Source: an uncultured Megasphaera sp.
GTDB taxonomy: Bacteria; Bacillota; Negativicutes; Veillonellales; Megasphaeraceae
Assembly: GCA_900554215.1 (NCBI GenBank)
Contig: USGG01000012.1
Coordinates: 1 to 39,330 of the forward strand
Length of the DNA stretch: 39,330 nucleotides
Direction of reading: 5' to 3'
Part shown: positions 6,876-15,350 of the stretch, piece by piece
How the letters are laid out: the number at the start of each line of letters is the position of its first letter
How positions within the stretch are numbered: position 1 is the first letter of the stretch
Program-made: the position numbers and the translations under genes
Notes under the pieces: generated by a model
Seen by the model: only the letters and a program-made list of their open reading frames with translations
Told to the model about the DNA's origin: nothing
The model's database searches: none

Positions 6876-8244
6876 AGAATTAGCGGAACAGCTGTTGGCC
6901 GCCGTCGGGCCGGCCGAGCGCATTGCCCACGCCTACAACTGTATGACCCGCCTGCGCCTTCATGTCAGGGACGGCGGTATACCTGCCGAGGAAATCAAAA
7001 AGATTCCCGGTGTCTTAGGCGTCAACAAATCGGGCGACGAATGGCAGATCGTCCTGGGCCCCGGCAAGGCCGCCAAGGTGACGAAGGAGTTTAAAGCCCT
7101 TCTGGAACAAGGCGGCGCGACGCCGACATCCGACGACGGCACAATTGCTTCCCTTGCCCAGGCCGCATCGGTCGGCGACGGGAATGAGCTCCGCGACGCC
7201 ATCCGGAAAAAGAACGCCACGCCGGCTAAGCTGGCCTTAAAGAAAATTTCCGCCATTTTCGTCCCCATCATTCCGGCCTTCATCGCCTGCGGCCTCATTA
7301 CGGGACTGCTGAACATCGCCTTGAAAATAGAGCCGTCGTGGGCGGCGTCGCCTATTGCGCAAATGCTGGCCGTCGCCGGCAGCGCCGCCTTCTTCGGCCT
7401 GAATATATTCGTCGGCATCAACGCCGTCAAGGTTTTCGGCGGTTCTCCCATGCTCGGCGGCGTACTGGCTGCCGTCATGAGCCATCCGTCCTTGGCGTCT
7501 ATTTCAGCCGACGGCATCGCCTTCGCCCCCGGCCGGGGCGGCGTTGTCGCCGTCCTCCTCGTGTCGCTGTTCGCCGCCTGGCTGGAAAAAAAGCTCCATC
7601 GACATATACCGGAAATGTTCGACCTCTTTGCGACGCCCCTCATTACGGTCCTCATTTCCACCTTCGCGGCCCTCTGCATCTGCCAGCCCGTCGGCGGCTG
7701 CATATCGGAGGCCATCGGCGCGGCAGCGACAGAATCTATCCGTTCCGGCGGAGCCGTCACGGGCTTCCTGCTAGGCGGAGCCTTTCTGCCCATGGTCATG
7801 GCCGGCGTACACCAGGGCCTTACGCCGATTCACGCCGAGCTGCTGGCCCGCTACGGCGTGACGATTCTCCTGCCCGTCCTGGCCATGGCCGGCGGCGGTC
7901 AGGTCGGAGCGGCCCTGGCCGTATACGCTAAAACCAAAAACAAAAGGCTGCGCAAAACCATCGCCTCGGCCCTTCCCGTCGGCATTATGGGCGTCGGCGA
8001 GCCCCTCATCTACGGCGTCACCCTGCCCTTAGGCAAGCCCTTTATCGGGGCCTGCATCGGCGGAGCCTGCGGCGGCGCCGTCCAAGCCTACTACATGGTC
8101 GGCTCGGCAGCCTTAGGAATTTCCGGCCTGCCCCTGGCGGCCAGCACCGACAATATTCCCATCTACCTGCTCGGCCTGGCCGTATCCTACGCCGTCGGCT
8201 TTATTGCCGCCTGGATTCTCGGCTTCGACGACCCCGAGCTATAA
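6865..8244 (+). CDS. murP: PTS MurNAc-specific EIIBC permease
   Basis: 459 residues: an EIIB domain (about 1-90) with phosphorylated Cys26 in NCMTRLR, a linker, and a membrane EIIC domain (about 110-455) with the GVGEPLIYG motif of the glucose/sucrose PTS family. It imports and phosphorylates MurNAc or, as in Staphylococcus, MurNAc-GlcNAc. It has no EIIA domain, so it needs a separate EIIA encoded elsewhere. The overlap with murQ and the mupG gene just downstream fix the substrate more firmly than sequence alone would; other EIIBC specificities would look similar. Confidence 0.85.
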   Translation: MTDKELAEQLLAAVGPAERIAHAYNCMTRLRLHVRDGGIPAEEIKKIPGVLGVNKSGDEWQIVLGPGKAAKVTKEFKALLEQGGATPTSDDGTIASLAQAASVGDGNELRDAIRKKNATPAKLALKKISAIFVPIIPAFIACGLITGLLNIALKIEPSWAASPIAQMLAVAGSAAFFGLNIFVGINAVKVFGGSPMLGGVLAAVMSHPSLASISADGIAFAPGRGGVVAVLLVSLFAAWLEKKLHRHIPEMFDLFATPLITVLISTFAALCICQPVGGCISEAIGAAATESIRSGGAVTGFLLGGAFLPMVMAGVHQGLTPIHAELLARYGVTILLPVLAMAGGGQVGAALAVYAKTKNKRLRKTIASALPVGIMGVGEPLIYGVTLPLGKPFIGACIGGACGGAVQAYYMVGSAALGISGLPLAASTDNIPIYLLGLAVSYAVGFIAAWILGFDDPEL

Positions 8245-8258
8245 GGAGGAGACATATC

Positions 8259-9341
8259 ATGAAAACGGGAATCTCCCTGTATCCGGGCCTGCACGGCACG
8301 GCAGAAGAACATGTGGAATTATTGGAAAAAGCCGCAGACGCAGGCATAGGCCGCGTGTTTACGTCCCTGCATATTCCAGAAACAGACACTGCGGCGCTGC
8401 GCCGGGAACTGCGCGCCCTGCTGCAGACGGCCCGTCGGCGCGGCCTGGACGTCGTTGCCGACATATCGCCCAAAACGGCGGCCATCCTCGGCATCGACAG
8501 CCTTCAGCCGCAGCAGCTGTTGGAGCTGGGAATCACGACGGCCCGACTGGACTACGGCTTCGACGTGCGAAAGACGGCCTTGTTCAGCCGCGTCCTATCC
8601 GTCCAGCTCAACGCCTCGACGGTGCAGCCCGAGTACATAGACGCCCTGCGCGACGCCGGCGCGGAGTTTTCCCGCATTGACTGCCTGCACAACTTCTATC
8701 CCCGGCCCCATACGGGACTGAGCGAAGCCTTTTTTACCGCCCAGACGGCGCGGCTGCAGCAGGATGGCCTGTCCGTCGGAGCCTTCATTCCCAGCCAGCA
8801 CGGCCGGCGCGGGCCTTTATTCGAAGGGCTGCCGACGCTGGAAGACCATCGCCGCCTCGACGTCAGCCTGACGGCCCGGCACCTGGCCGCCTTAGGCGTC
8901 CAGTCGGTCTTCATCGGCGATGCCCAGCCGTCCGACGCAGAGCTGGAAGCCCTCGCCGCAGCGGGCCGCGAAGAAAAGGGCGTTGTCGTCTTAAAGACCC
9001 GCCTCTGCAGCCGCAAGCCCTGGGTCCGTGATTTCCTGTCCTATACCTTTACGTCCCGCCTGGACCCGTCCCGCGATATGATACGGACGCAGGAAAGCCG
9101 CTCTCACGCGAGCGGCTCCATTGTAAGAGACGAGGCTTGCCCCCGCCGCGGCCTGCGGCGCGGCGACGTGACCATCGACACGGATATGTACTTGCGGTAC
9201 CAGGGAGAAGCGGCGATTATGACGGCCGACGCCGAAGAAGACGACAAGACGATGATTGCCGCGCAAATCCTGCCGGAAGAACGATTTTTACTGAAATACA
9301 TCACGCCGGGACGGCGATTCCGCTTAGAATTCGTCCGCTGA
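8259..9341 (+). CDS. mupG: 6-phospho-N-acetylmuramidase (DUF871/MupG family)
   Basis: 360 residues with the two-part DUF871 layout: an N-terminal TIM-barrel (about 1-240, beginning KTGISLYPG, with ISPKT and RLDYGF motifs) and a C-terminal cyclophilin-like domain. In Staphylococcus MupG splits MurNAc-6P-GlcNAc, imported by MurP, into MurNAc-6P (the MurQ substrate) and GlcNAc, so the three genes form a complete pathway. The start has a strong AAGGAGGAG site 7-8 nt upstream. The stop codon abuts the stop of the convergent EamA gene with no base between them. Confidence 0.85.
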   Translation: MKTGISLYPGLHGTAEEHVELLEKAADAGIGRVFTSLHIPETDTAALRRELRALLQTARRRGLDVVADISPKTAAILGIDSLQPQQLLELGITTARLDYGFDVRKTALFSRVLSVQLNASTVQPEYIDALRDAGAEFSRIDCLHNFYPRPHTGLSEAFFTAQTARLQQDGLSVGAFIPSQHGRRGPLFEGLPTLEDHRRLDVSLTARHLAALGVQSVFIGDAQPSDAELEALAAAGREEKGVVVLKTRLCSRKPWVRDFLSYTFTSRLDPSRDMIRTQESRSHASGSIVRDEACPRRGLRRGDVTIDTDMYLRYQGEAAIMTADAEEDDKTMIAAQILPEERFLLKYITPGRRFRLEFVR

Positions 9342-10220
9342 TCAGGATCTGCAGTTCAGCAGCACGACGGCTCCCAAAATACAGGTGATACCGCCGAGAC
9401 CGGCTGCCGTAAGAGGTTCGTGAAATACGGCGACGCCGACGAGGGTCGACGTCAGCGGTTCAACAGATGCCAGAATGGACGCTTTCCCCGCTTCCATCTT
9501 ATTGAGCCCCAGCGTATACAGGCCGAAGGGCAGGGCCGTCGACACGACGCCCAGCATAACGAACAGCGCCGCCGCTTCGGGTACTGTCAGGACCACAGCG
9601 GCAATTTGTCCGGCATGGCTGAAGCCGACAAGCCCGGCCGCAGCGACGACAAAGGTCCACGTCGTCACGGCAAAGGGCGTGTATTTCGCCAAAGCATAGC
9701 GGGCGAAAATCGAATACAGGGCGTAGCCGAAGCCGGCGCCCAACCCGGCCAGGACGCCGGGAACGTTGACCTTCCCCACGCCCAGCCCGCTGACGAGGAC
9801 GCAGCCGGCAAAGGCCAGGACCAGGCACAGGGCTTTCACCGGCGTGAAAGCCTCTTTAAACAACAGGATTGACAGGACCATGACGATGCTCGGCGCGGTG
9901 TACAGCAAAATGGCCGCCATGGACAGAGTCGTCAGCTGAATCGCCGTGAAATAGCAGATGTTGAAAAAGACGATGCTGCACAGGCCCGTCCCCAGGAACA
10001 TCCATATATCCCGCTTGGCAATGGCCAGCTCCGACGCCCTCGTGAAGGCCATGAACAGCACCATAACCGCCGCCGTCACAAAGGAGCGGCCGAAGGCAAT
10101 CTGAACAGGCGAAAATCCCAGCACTGCCAGCTGGCGGGAAAAAATCCCGATGATGCCCCAGCAGACGCCGGCGGCAATAATAAAAAACGGCGCCGTCTTG
10201 CCGTCAAGTCGTATAGTCAT
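9342..10220 (-). CDS. EamA/DMT-family transporter
   Basis: 292 residues with ten hydrophobic helices in two repeated EamA halves (about 10-140 and 150-290), the drug/metabolite transporter fold. These usually export amino acids or other small metabolites across the inner membrane. The second-half motif EPLTSTLVGVAVFHEPLT is the typical end of the family. It stands alone behind its own promoter. Its 3' end directly abuts mupG without a terminator between them. The substrate is unknown. Confidence 0.85.
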   Translation of the reverse strand: MTIRLDGKTAPFFIIAAGVCWGIIGIFSRQLAVLGFSPVQIAFGRSFVTAAVMVLFMAFTRASELAIAKRDIWMFLGTGLCSIVFFNICYFTAIQLTTLSMAAILLYTAPSIVMVLSILLFKEAFTPVKALCLVLAFAGCVLVSGLGVGKVNVPGVLAGLGAGFGYALYSIFARYALAKYTPFAVTTWTFVVAAAGLVGFSHAGQIAAVVLTVPEAAALFVMLGVVSTALPFGLYTLGLNKMEAGKASILASVEPLTSTLVGVAVFHEPLTAAGLGGITCILGAVVLLNCRS

Positions 10221-10255
10221 AATCCATCCCTTCTTTTCCCTTTATTATTCGTTTC

Positions 10256-10284
10256 ATAGTAAAAGACTTTCGTCTCATTGTCAA
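10256..10284 (-). promoter_or_regulatory. Promoter of the EamA transporter gene
   Basis: Reverse strand TTGACA (10284-10279), 17-bp spacer, TACTAT (10261-10256), 35 nt before the ATG at 10220. The leader is short and has no hairpin. Confidence 0.75.
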
Positions 10285-10423
10285 TACGCCGCCTTACGCG
10301 CCGCTACCACCGCACGCCTATGACATGGTATACTTACATTTATATCACAATATATAGACACGGTATCTGCCTTGCCGATACCGCCTCTGCCGCCCTGCCT
10401 GCGCAGGAGAAAGGAGACCTCTC

Positions 10424-11509
10424 ATGTCCGCATCCGCATGGAAACGCGCGGCCATACGCGCCGCCATCTGCATCAGCCTCAGCGCCGCCGTCGCCCCGGC
10501 CGCGCCAGTCCAGGCCATCAACCTCGGCGCCATCGGCACGATCATCGGAGCCGGCGTACAGTACGCCAGCCTGAATAAGCAGCTCAGCTACCTGGACAAC
10601 GAAGGGCGCGACGAATTCATGGAGCAGGTCAAGGCCCAGTACGGCGTCAATTACGACCCGCAGGCCAACGCCATGACGGCCCGCATCATGGAAAACCTGT
10701 CCCGTTCCGTTGCGGCCATCGACCCGTCCATCCTGGATAAGCCGTACAATTATTTTGTCAACAACGACACGTCCTTCAACGCCTTCTGTACCATCGGCCA
10801 CAACATGAGCGTCAACATCGGCCTCTTTGAGCCCCTGAACTACAACGAAAACGAAGTCGCCTTCGTCCTGGCTCACGAAATGGGACACGGCCAAAAAAAT
10901 CATCCCATTGAAGGCGTCAAGAAATCCATGCCCCTTGATTTGCTGGCATCCTTGGCTGGAGCCAACGGCAGCGCGGCCCAGCTTGGTTCGGCCATCTTGT
11001 CGCAAATCGGCACGGCGAATCTGGTCACCAAGCCTATGGAAAAGGAAGCGGACAAGCTGGCCTTCGAATACGCCGTCGGCGCAGGCTACAACCCCGGTGC
11101 GGGAGCCGCCTTATGGCAGCGCATGCTGGAAAAGGGAGGCTCCGTCAAGACGAGCGGCGTCATGGAGCTGTTCAACGACCATCCGACCAACGTCAGCCGC
11201 CGCGACACGTACAGCAAGACCCTGACGAAATGGAGCAACAACGTCGTCAAGGTCGACGCCGAAACGGGCATGATTTCCATCCGCGGCAAAGAATGGTTCG
11301 CCCCGTCCGATACGGCCTCCATGAGCGGCCGGGAGCAGGCCTATCTGATTGCCGGCAACCTGGCAGCCGTCTACCACCAGAATAAGAGGCCGACGGCCTC
11401 CGTCCATACACAGGGGCAGATGCTCTACGTCGGAGCCCAGCCCATTGCCGATTTGAGCGCCGAGCCGGCCCCAGCTGCCGTGACGGCCCGCCTGCAGGCC
11501 CTGCTGTAA
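10424..11509 (+). CDS. M48-family metalloprotease, exported
   Basis: 361 residues. A signal peptide (basic start, hydrophobic core about 8-25, likely cleavage after Ala31 in PVQA) sends it to the periplasm or envelope. The zinc motif HEMGH is at 151-155, and Glu208 in the ExEAD motif is the third ligand. This fits the BepA/LoiP-type secreted M48 proteases that act in outer-membrane quality control, which suits a diderm Firmicute. The C-terminal 100 residues resemble no TPR and are unassigned. The ribosome binding site AAAGGAG is about 9 nt upstream. A GGTATC/GATACC repeat in the leader (10366-10382) is of unknown meaning. Confidence 0.85.
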   Translation: MSASAWKRAAIRAAICISLSAAVAPAAPVQAINLGAIGTIIGAGVQYASLNKQLSYLDNEGRDEFMEQVKAQYGVNYDPQANAMTARIMENLSRSVAAIDPSILDKPYNYFVNNDTSFNAFCTIGHNMSVNIGLFEPLNYNENEVAFVLAHEMGHGQKNHPIEGVKKSMPLDLLASLAGANGSAAQLGSAILSQIGTANLVTKPMEKEADKLAFEYAVGAGYNPGAGAALWQRMLEKGGSVKTSGVMELFNDHPTNVSRRDTYSKTLTKWSNNVVKVDAETGMISIRGKEWFAPSDTASMSGREQAYLIAGNLAAVYHQNKRPTASVHTQGQMLYVGAQPIADLSAEPAPAAVTARLQALL

Positions 11510-11579
11510 TCGGCATAACACAATATCTTTTATTTTCCCGGCCTAAATGATACAATAGCAGGCAGGAGGAATCACATTT

Positions 11580-12419
11580 ATGGATCATGAAATGAAATTA
11601 GCCGTGCTCATCGACGCGGAAAATATTTCCAATAAATACATCGACGTCATCTTATCGGAAGCCAACAACTTAGGCGACGTCATATACAAGCGCATTTACG
11701 GAAACTGGACGACGCCGCAGATGGCCTCGTGGCGCAGCACCATTCTGGACAACGCTATCCAGCCCGTGCAGCAGTACAGCAACACGACGCGCAAGAATTC
11801 GTCCGATTCGGCCCTCATCATCGACACGATGGACCTGCTGTACCAGAGCCATCTCGACGGCTTCTGCATCGTCTCGTCGGACAGCGACTTTACCCGCCTG
11901 GCATCGCGCCTGCGCGAATCGCAGAAATACGTTCTCGGCATGGGCGAAAGCAAGACGCCCCGCTCCTTCATCTCGGCGTGCAACAAGTTTCTGTATTTAG
12001 ACGTCCTGCTGGAAGAAGCGGAAGAAAACGAAAGCGAAGAAGCTAAGCCGGTTTCAACGCCGGATACAGCCGTAGCAGCCCAGCCTTACGTACCGGCTCA
12101 CGAAAAAACGCCGGGCAAGGATTTCCTGACCATCAAGCAGGCTCTCATCAAGCTGACCGAAGAAAACTCCGACGACAACGGCTGGATTTTTTCCGGCACC
12201 CTGGGGAATTTGCTGAGCAAGCAGTTCTCCGACTTCGACGTGCGCAACTTCGGCTACAAGAAATTCGTCCCCTTTATCAAATCGCTGAAGCTGTTCGACG
12301 TAAACACCATTACGGACGACAAGAACAAGACGGTAAAGCACAATTACTTCCGCCTCAAGTCGCAGACGTCGTACCGTCCGGCCCGCTCGTCCCATCCGTA
12401 TCACAAGAATTACCGCTAA
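11580..12419 (+). CDS. NYN-domain RNase-like protein with LOTUS/OST-HTH domain
   Basis: 279 residues. The N-terminal NYN (PIN-like) domain, about 5-142, has the expected acidic residues Asp12 (LIDAEN), Asp76 and Asp82 (SSDSALIIDTMD), Asp101 and Asp103 (SSDSDF), so a metal-dependent nuclease activity is likely. The C-terminal region, about 183-262, resembles the OST-HTH/LOTUS RNA-binding fold (FLTIKQALIKL, then a GNLLSKQF helix). A Glu/Pro-rich linker joins them. The family (LabA-like) is thought to act on RNA; the target is unknown. Start ATG 11580 follows AGGAGGA; a -10-like TACAAT lies at 11551. A strong terminator follows. Confidence 0.8.
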   Translation: MDHEMKLAVLIDAENISNKYIDVILSEANNLGDVIYKRIYGNWTTPQMASWRSTILDNAIQPVQQYSNTTRKNSSDSALIIDTMDLLYQSHLDGFCIVSSDSDFTRLASRLRESQKYVLGMGESKTPRSFISACNKFLYLDVLLEEAEENESEEAKPVSTPDTAVAAQPYVPAHEKTPGKDFLTIKQALIKLTEENSDDNGWIFSGTLGNLLSKQFSDFDVRNFGYKKFVPFIKSLKLFDVNTITDDKNKTVKHNYFRLKSQTSYRPARSSHPYHKNYR

Positions 12420-12424
12420 TACGG

Positions 12425-12472
12425 CGAGGTACAATGGAACGGCCCATCCCGTTCCATGGCACCTCGTTTTTC
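12425..12472 (+). terminator. Intrinsic terminator after the NYN gene
   Basis: Outer stem CGAGGT (12425-12430)/ACCTCG (12461-12466) and inner stem GGAACGG/CCGTTCC, followed by a T run (12467-12472). It separates the NYN gene from the next gene, whose promoter must lie in the roughly 50 nt before 12519 or depend on readthrough. Confidence 0.85.
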
Positions 12473-12518
12473 CTATCGGCCTGCTCCCTTGGAAATACAG
12501 ACGAAAGGAAGGGTTCCC

Positions 12519-13604
12519 ATGTCTGACGAACAAATGCAGAAAACGCTCGAATCGCTGTCCCGGAAGCATCCGAACCGGCCCATCGCCGTGACGGCCGATT
12601 TGGCCAACGACAACTTAAACAGCATTTGCCGCCTGTCCCTGGCATGGATCAGCGACGGCAGCGTCCACGGTCTCACCTTCTTGATCAAGCCGCCGACGGA
12701 CGAGTTTACGTGCCGCAAAATCACGGCCGACATGGTCGCCGACTGCCAGCCCTTCGCTGACGTCTGGGACGGTGAAATCAAGATATTGCTGAAAAACGCC
12801 GTCCTTTCGGCGTATTCGTCAGAACAGCTCTTCCTGGCCATCAAGGCCAGCTACGAAGCCGGCGGCAAGCCCTTTTCCATGGAAGACGCCTACGTCCGCG
12901 ATCTGAAATTTCTCGCCGCGGCCTATATTGCCGACTTGGAAAACTTTTCTTTTTTATCGATTATGCATTACATGAACATTTCTGTAGACCTGGACAATTC
13001 CCTCAGCCGGGCCATGGCCTGCGCCTGCGGCATGAACTGGATGGAAAATCTGTATCCCATCGGCAACTACGGGCTGCCCCTGTCGGCCGTCATGGCCGGC
13101 GCGCTCCACGAGCCGACGGAGGAAGAAACGCAGCGAAAGGCTGAGGCGCACAAAACACTGGAACAGGCCGCTCACTATATGCAGCGCCTCTTCCTGCCCT
13201 TCGTCCTCCTGTGCCTGATTCTGGCTGGCTACTATCTATACTCGCTGCAGGAAAACGCCAAGACTCACGTCGACTTTTCGCAGTACTCGTCAGTCAAGGC
13301 CGTGCCGCCGGAGCAAAAGCCCTCCTTTCCAGCCATCGAGACGAATAAAGAGTACCTGATGCTCCGCGGCACCTACATCGTCTGCGACGCCAGGACTATT
13401 CCAGAATTTCTCGACGCCTTTCAAAACCACGACGTCGAGCTGATTCGCCAGATGGTGCGCTCCGATGAGGTCATCGTCTTTATGAATCCGACGCGCGTAA
13501 AATCACTGAGCCCGGCCGATGAAAAAGGCTTCGTCCTCGTAAAAATCCTCGGCGGCGAATACGACGGCGCGACGGGCTACGCCCACAGCATGATGCTGGA
13601 ATAA
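12519..13604 (+). CDS. Membrane-anchored protein with degenerate DnaQ-like (DEDD) exonuclease domain
   Basis: 361 residues. Residues about 20-175 follow the DnaQ/epsilon 3'-5' exonuclease pattern closely: a first strand VTADLAN, an LIKPP segment, ITADMVADCQPFADVW matching the usual ITPEMV..PTFxEVW block, and a last helix LSRAMACA. The catalytic acids are largely gone: Asp27 remains, but the partner Glu is Ala29, the HNxxFD motif reads AYSSEQ, and the terminal HxxxxD is absent. A single membrane helix spans about 224-243, followed by a roughly 115-residue extracytoplasmic domain of unknown type. It is therefore probably a binding or sensing protein, not an active nuclease. Start ATG 12519 has AAGGAAGGG upstream; the frame opens earlier without a site. 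Confidence 0.7.
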   Translation: MSDEQMQKTLESLSRKHPNRPIAVTADLANDNLNSICRLSLAWISDGSVHGLTFLIKPPTDEFTCRKITADMVADCQPFADVWDGEIKILLKNAVLSAYSSEQLFLAIKASYEAGGKPFSMEDAYVRDLKFLAAAYIADLENFSFLSIMHYMNISVDLDNSLSRAMACACGMNWMENLYPIGNYGLPLSAVMAGALHEPTEEETQRKAEAHKTLEQAAHYMQRLFLPFVLLCLILAGYYLYSLQENAKTHVDFSQYSSVKAVPPEQKPSFPAIETNKEYLMLRGTYIVCDARTIPEFLDAFQNHDVELIRQMVRSDEVIVFMNPTRVKSLSPADEKGFVLVKILGGEYDGATGYAHSMMLE

Positions 13605-13655
13605 GACTGTACTTCACATACCGACATACGCCCTCTTTATAGAAAGGACACGATA

Positions 13656-14477
13656 TTGATTATGAAGCACTCTCCTATAGTTACGTTTCTAAAAGGCTTG
13701 ATCGTCGGCGGAACGATGCTCGTTCCCGGCGTCAGCGGCGGCTCCATGGCCATCGTATTAGGCATATACGACAAGCTCATTCACGCCGTCAGCGCCCTGA
13801 CGCGGCTCGATAAGGCCTCCTTTTTCTTTCTGTGCGCCTTCTCCGCCGGCGGCGGCCTCGGCATCATCGCCTTCGCCAAGCCGCTGCTTCACTTCATGGA
13901 AACGTATCCCATCCCCACGTCATACTTCTTCCTGGGCGCCGTAGCCGGCAGCGTCCCTATTACCTTCCGTCAAGGAAATATCTCCAGACTGTCAGCCAAG
14001 GCCGTCCTGTATATCCTCTTGGGCGTGGTCATCGTCGCCTTGTTCGCCGCCGCGCCTATAGACGGGCTGCACGCCCAGACGGACGGCGGTCTGTTCTTCC
14101 TCATCCTGTGGATCGTGACGGGCTTCGTCGCCTCCATCGCCCTCATCCTGCCGGGCATCAGCGTGTCGTACCTGCTTTATCTCTTAGGCGTATACGACCA
14201 GATACTGCTGGCCATCAGCAGCCTGTCCTTTGCCCTGCTCATCCCCTTAGGCGGCGGCGTCATCACCGGAATCCTGGCAACGACGAAATTGCTGGAAAAA
14301 GCCATGAACCGCTATCCCCAGGCGACGTACCTCATCATCTTAGGCTTCGTCCTCGGCTCCATGTGGGAGCTGTTCCCCGGCGTCCCGACGGATCTGCTCT
14401 CCCTCGTGTCCGCCGTCGTTCCCCTGGCGGCCGGCTTCGCTGTCATCTACACTCTTTCAAAGCAAGAGCTTTCCTAA
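13656..14477 (+). CDS. DUF368 (PopT-type) polyprenyl-phosphate translocase
   Basis: About 273 residues with eight or so membrane helices. The duplicated family motifs are VPGVSGGSMA (near residue 23) and LPGISVSYLL (near 168). DUF368 proteins were recently shown to recycle undecaprenyl phosphate across the inner membrane for cell-wall synthesis. Start is ambiguous: TTG 13656 is 7 nt from AAAGGA, ATG 13662 is 13 nt from it; the difference is two residues. It stands 51 nt after the DnaQ-like membrane protein and may be co-transcribed. It ends at a bidirectional terminator. Confidence 0.85.
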   Translation: MIMKHSPIVTFLKGLIVGGTMLVPGVSGGSMAIVLGIYDKLIHAVSALTRLDKASFFFLCAFSAGGGLGIIAFAKPLLHFMETYPIPTSYFFLGAVAGSVPITFRQGNISRLSAKAVLYILLGVVIVALFAAAPIDGLHAQTDGGLFFLILWIVTGFVASIALILPGISVSYLLYLLGVYDQILLAISSLSFALLIPLGGGVITGILATTKLLEKAMNRYPQATYLIILGFVLGSMWELFPGVPTDLLSLVSAVVPLAAGFAVIYTLSKQELS

Positions 14478-14486
14478 AACCTTTAT

Positions 14487-14535
14487 AAAAAAAGCTGAAT
14501 GCACGCGGCATAAGCGTATGCATTCAGCTTTTTTA
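14487..14535. terminator. Bidirectional intrinsic terminator
   Basis: Perfect 10-bp inverted repeat (GCTGAATGCA/TGCATTCAGC) with seven A on the left and six T on the right. It serves both the DUF368 gene (plus) and the seven-gene pxp operon (minus), which converge here. Confidence 0.9.
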
Positions 14536-14545
14536 GTATGCTCTC

Positions 14546-15334
14546 TTACATGATGGACAGCTGCGAATTCAGGACGTCGGTGATAAACATGTAGCCCGGC
14601 GCATGCGTAATCATGAACTCGGGCTTCACGGCCATGGCCACAGCCTGAGGCGTCACGCCGCAGGCCCAGAATACGGGCACTTCTCCCGGCTTAATTTCAG
14701 ACCGTTCGCCGAAGTCGGGCTTGTCGATATCGGAAATGCCGATCGCTTCGGGATCGCCGATGTGAATCGGCGCACCGTGGACGAAGGGCATGCGCGTCGT
14801 AATCTGCACGGCCCGGATCGCGTCGGCAGGCTTCATAGGCCGCATGGACACGACCATAGGGCCATGAAATACGCCGGCCGGCACGCACTCGATATTCGTC
14901 TTGTACATGGGCACGTTGTGGTTGTCCGTAATGTGGCGGATTTCCAGCCCCGCCTCTATCATGGGGCCTTCAAAAGAAAAACTGCATCCCAGCAAAAAGG
15001 CCACCAAATCGTCGCGCCAGAACGGCGCAGCGTCGGTCACTTCGTCAGTCAGCTCGCCATGACGATAAATGCGGTACCGCGGTATGTCGTGCCGCAGGTC
15101 GGCCTCGGGCGCCACGAGCTTCGGCACAGGCGAGCCGGCTTCCGTCACGTCCAATACGGGGCAGGGTACCTTGTTGCGCTGCGTAAACAGCAGGAAATCA
15201 AAGGCCAGCTCCTTCGGCAGCACGGCCATATTGGCCTGGGCATAGGGAGCGCACATGCCGCTCGTCGGCTTATCCAATTCTCCGGCCCGGATGAGGCTTC
15301 GCACTTCTGCCGGAGACGCTTTCGCTAAATCCAT
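14546..15334 (-). CDS. ycsI: DUF1445 putative hydro-lyase (YcsI family)
   Basis: 262 residues, normal length for DUF1445/YcsI; the related fold includes mammalian D-glutamate cyclase, which makes 5-oxo-D-proline from D-glutamate. Recognisable blocks are the N-terminal ...SGMCAPYAQANM, FLLGCSFSFE in the middle, NIECVPAGVFHGPMVVSMRPM, and HAPGYMFITD near the end. It is the last gene of the pxp operon, 16 nt after accC. In Bacillus the same family lies between ycsG and kipI. The activity is not proven; a role in 5-oxoproline or D-glutamate metabolism is inferred from the neighbours. Confidence 0.85.
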   Translation of the reverse strand: MDLAKASPAEVRSLIRAGELDKPTSGMCAPYAQANMAVLPKELAFDFLLFTQRNKVPCPVLDVTEAGSPVPKLVAPEADLRHDIPRYRIYRHGELTDEVTDAAPFWRDDLVAFLLGCSFSFEGPMIEAGLEIRHITDNHNVPMYKTNIECVPAGVFHGPMVVSMRPMKPADAIRAVQITTRMPFVHGAPIHIGDPEAIGISDIDKPDFGERSEIKPGEVPVFWACGVTPQAVAMAVKPEFMITHAPGYMFITDVLNSQLSIM

Positions 15335-15350
15335 GACAGTTCCCTTCTTT

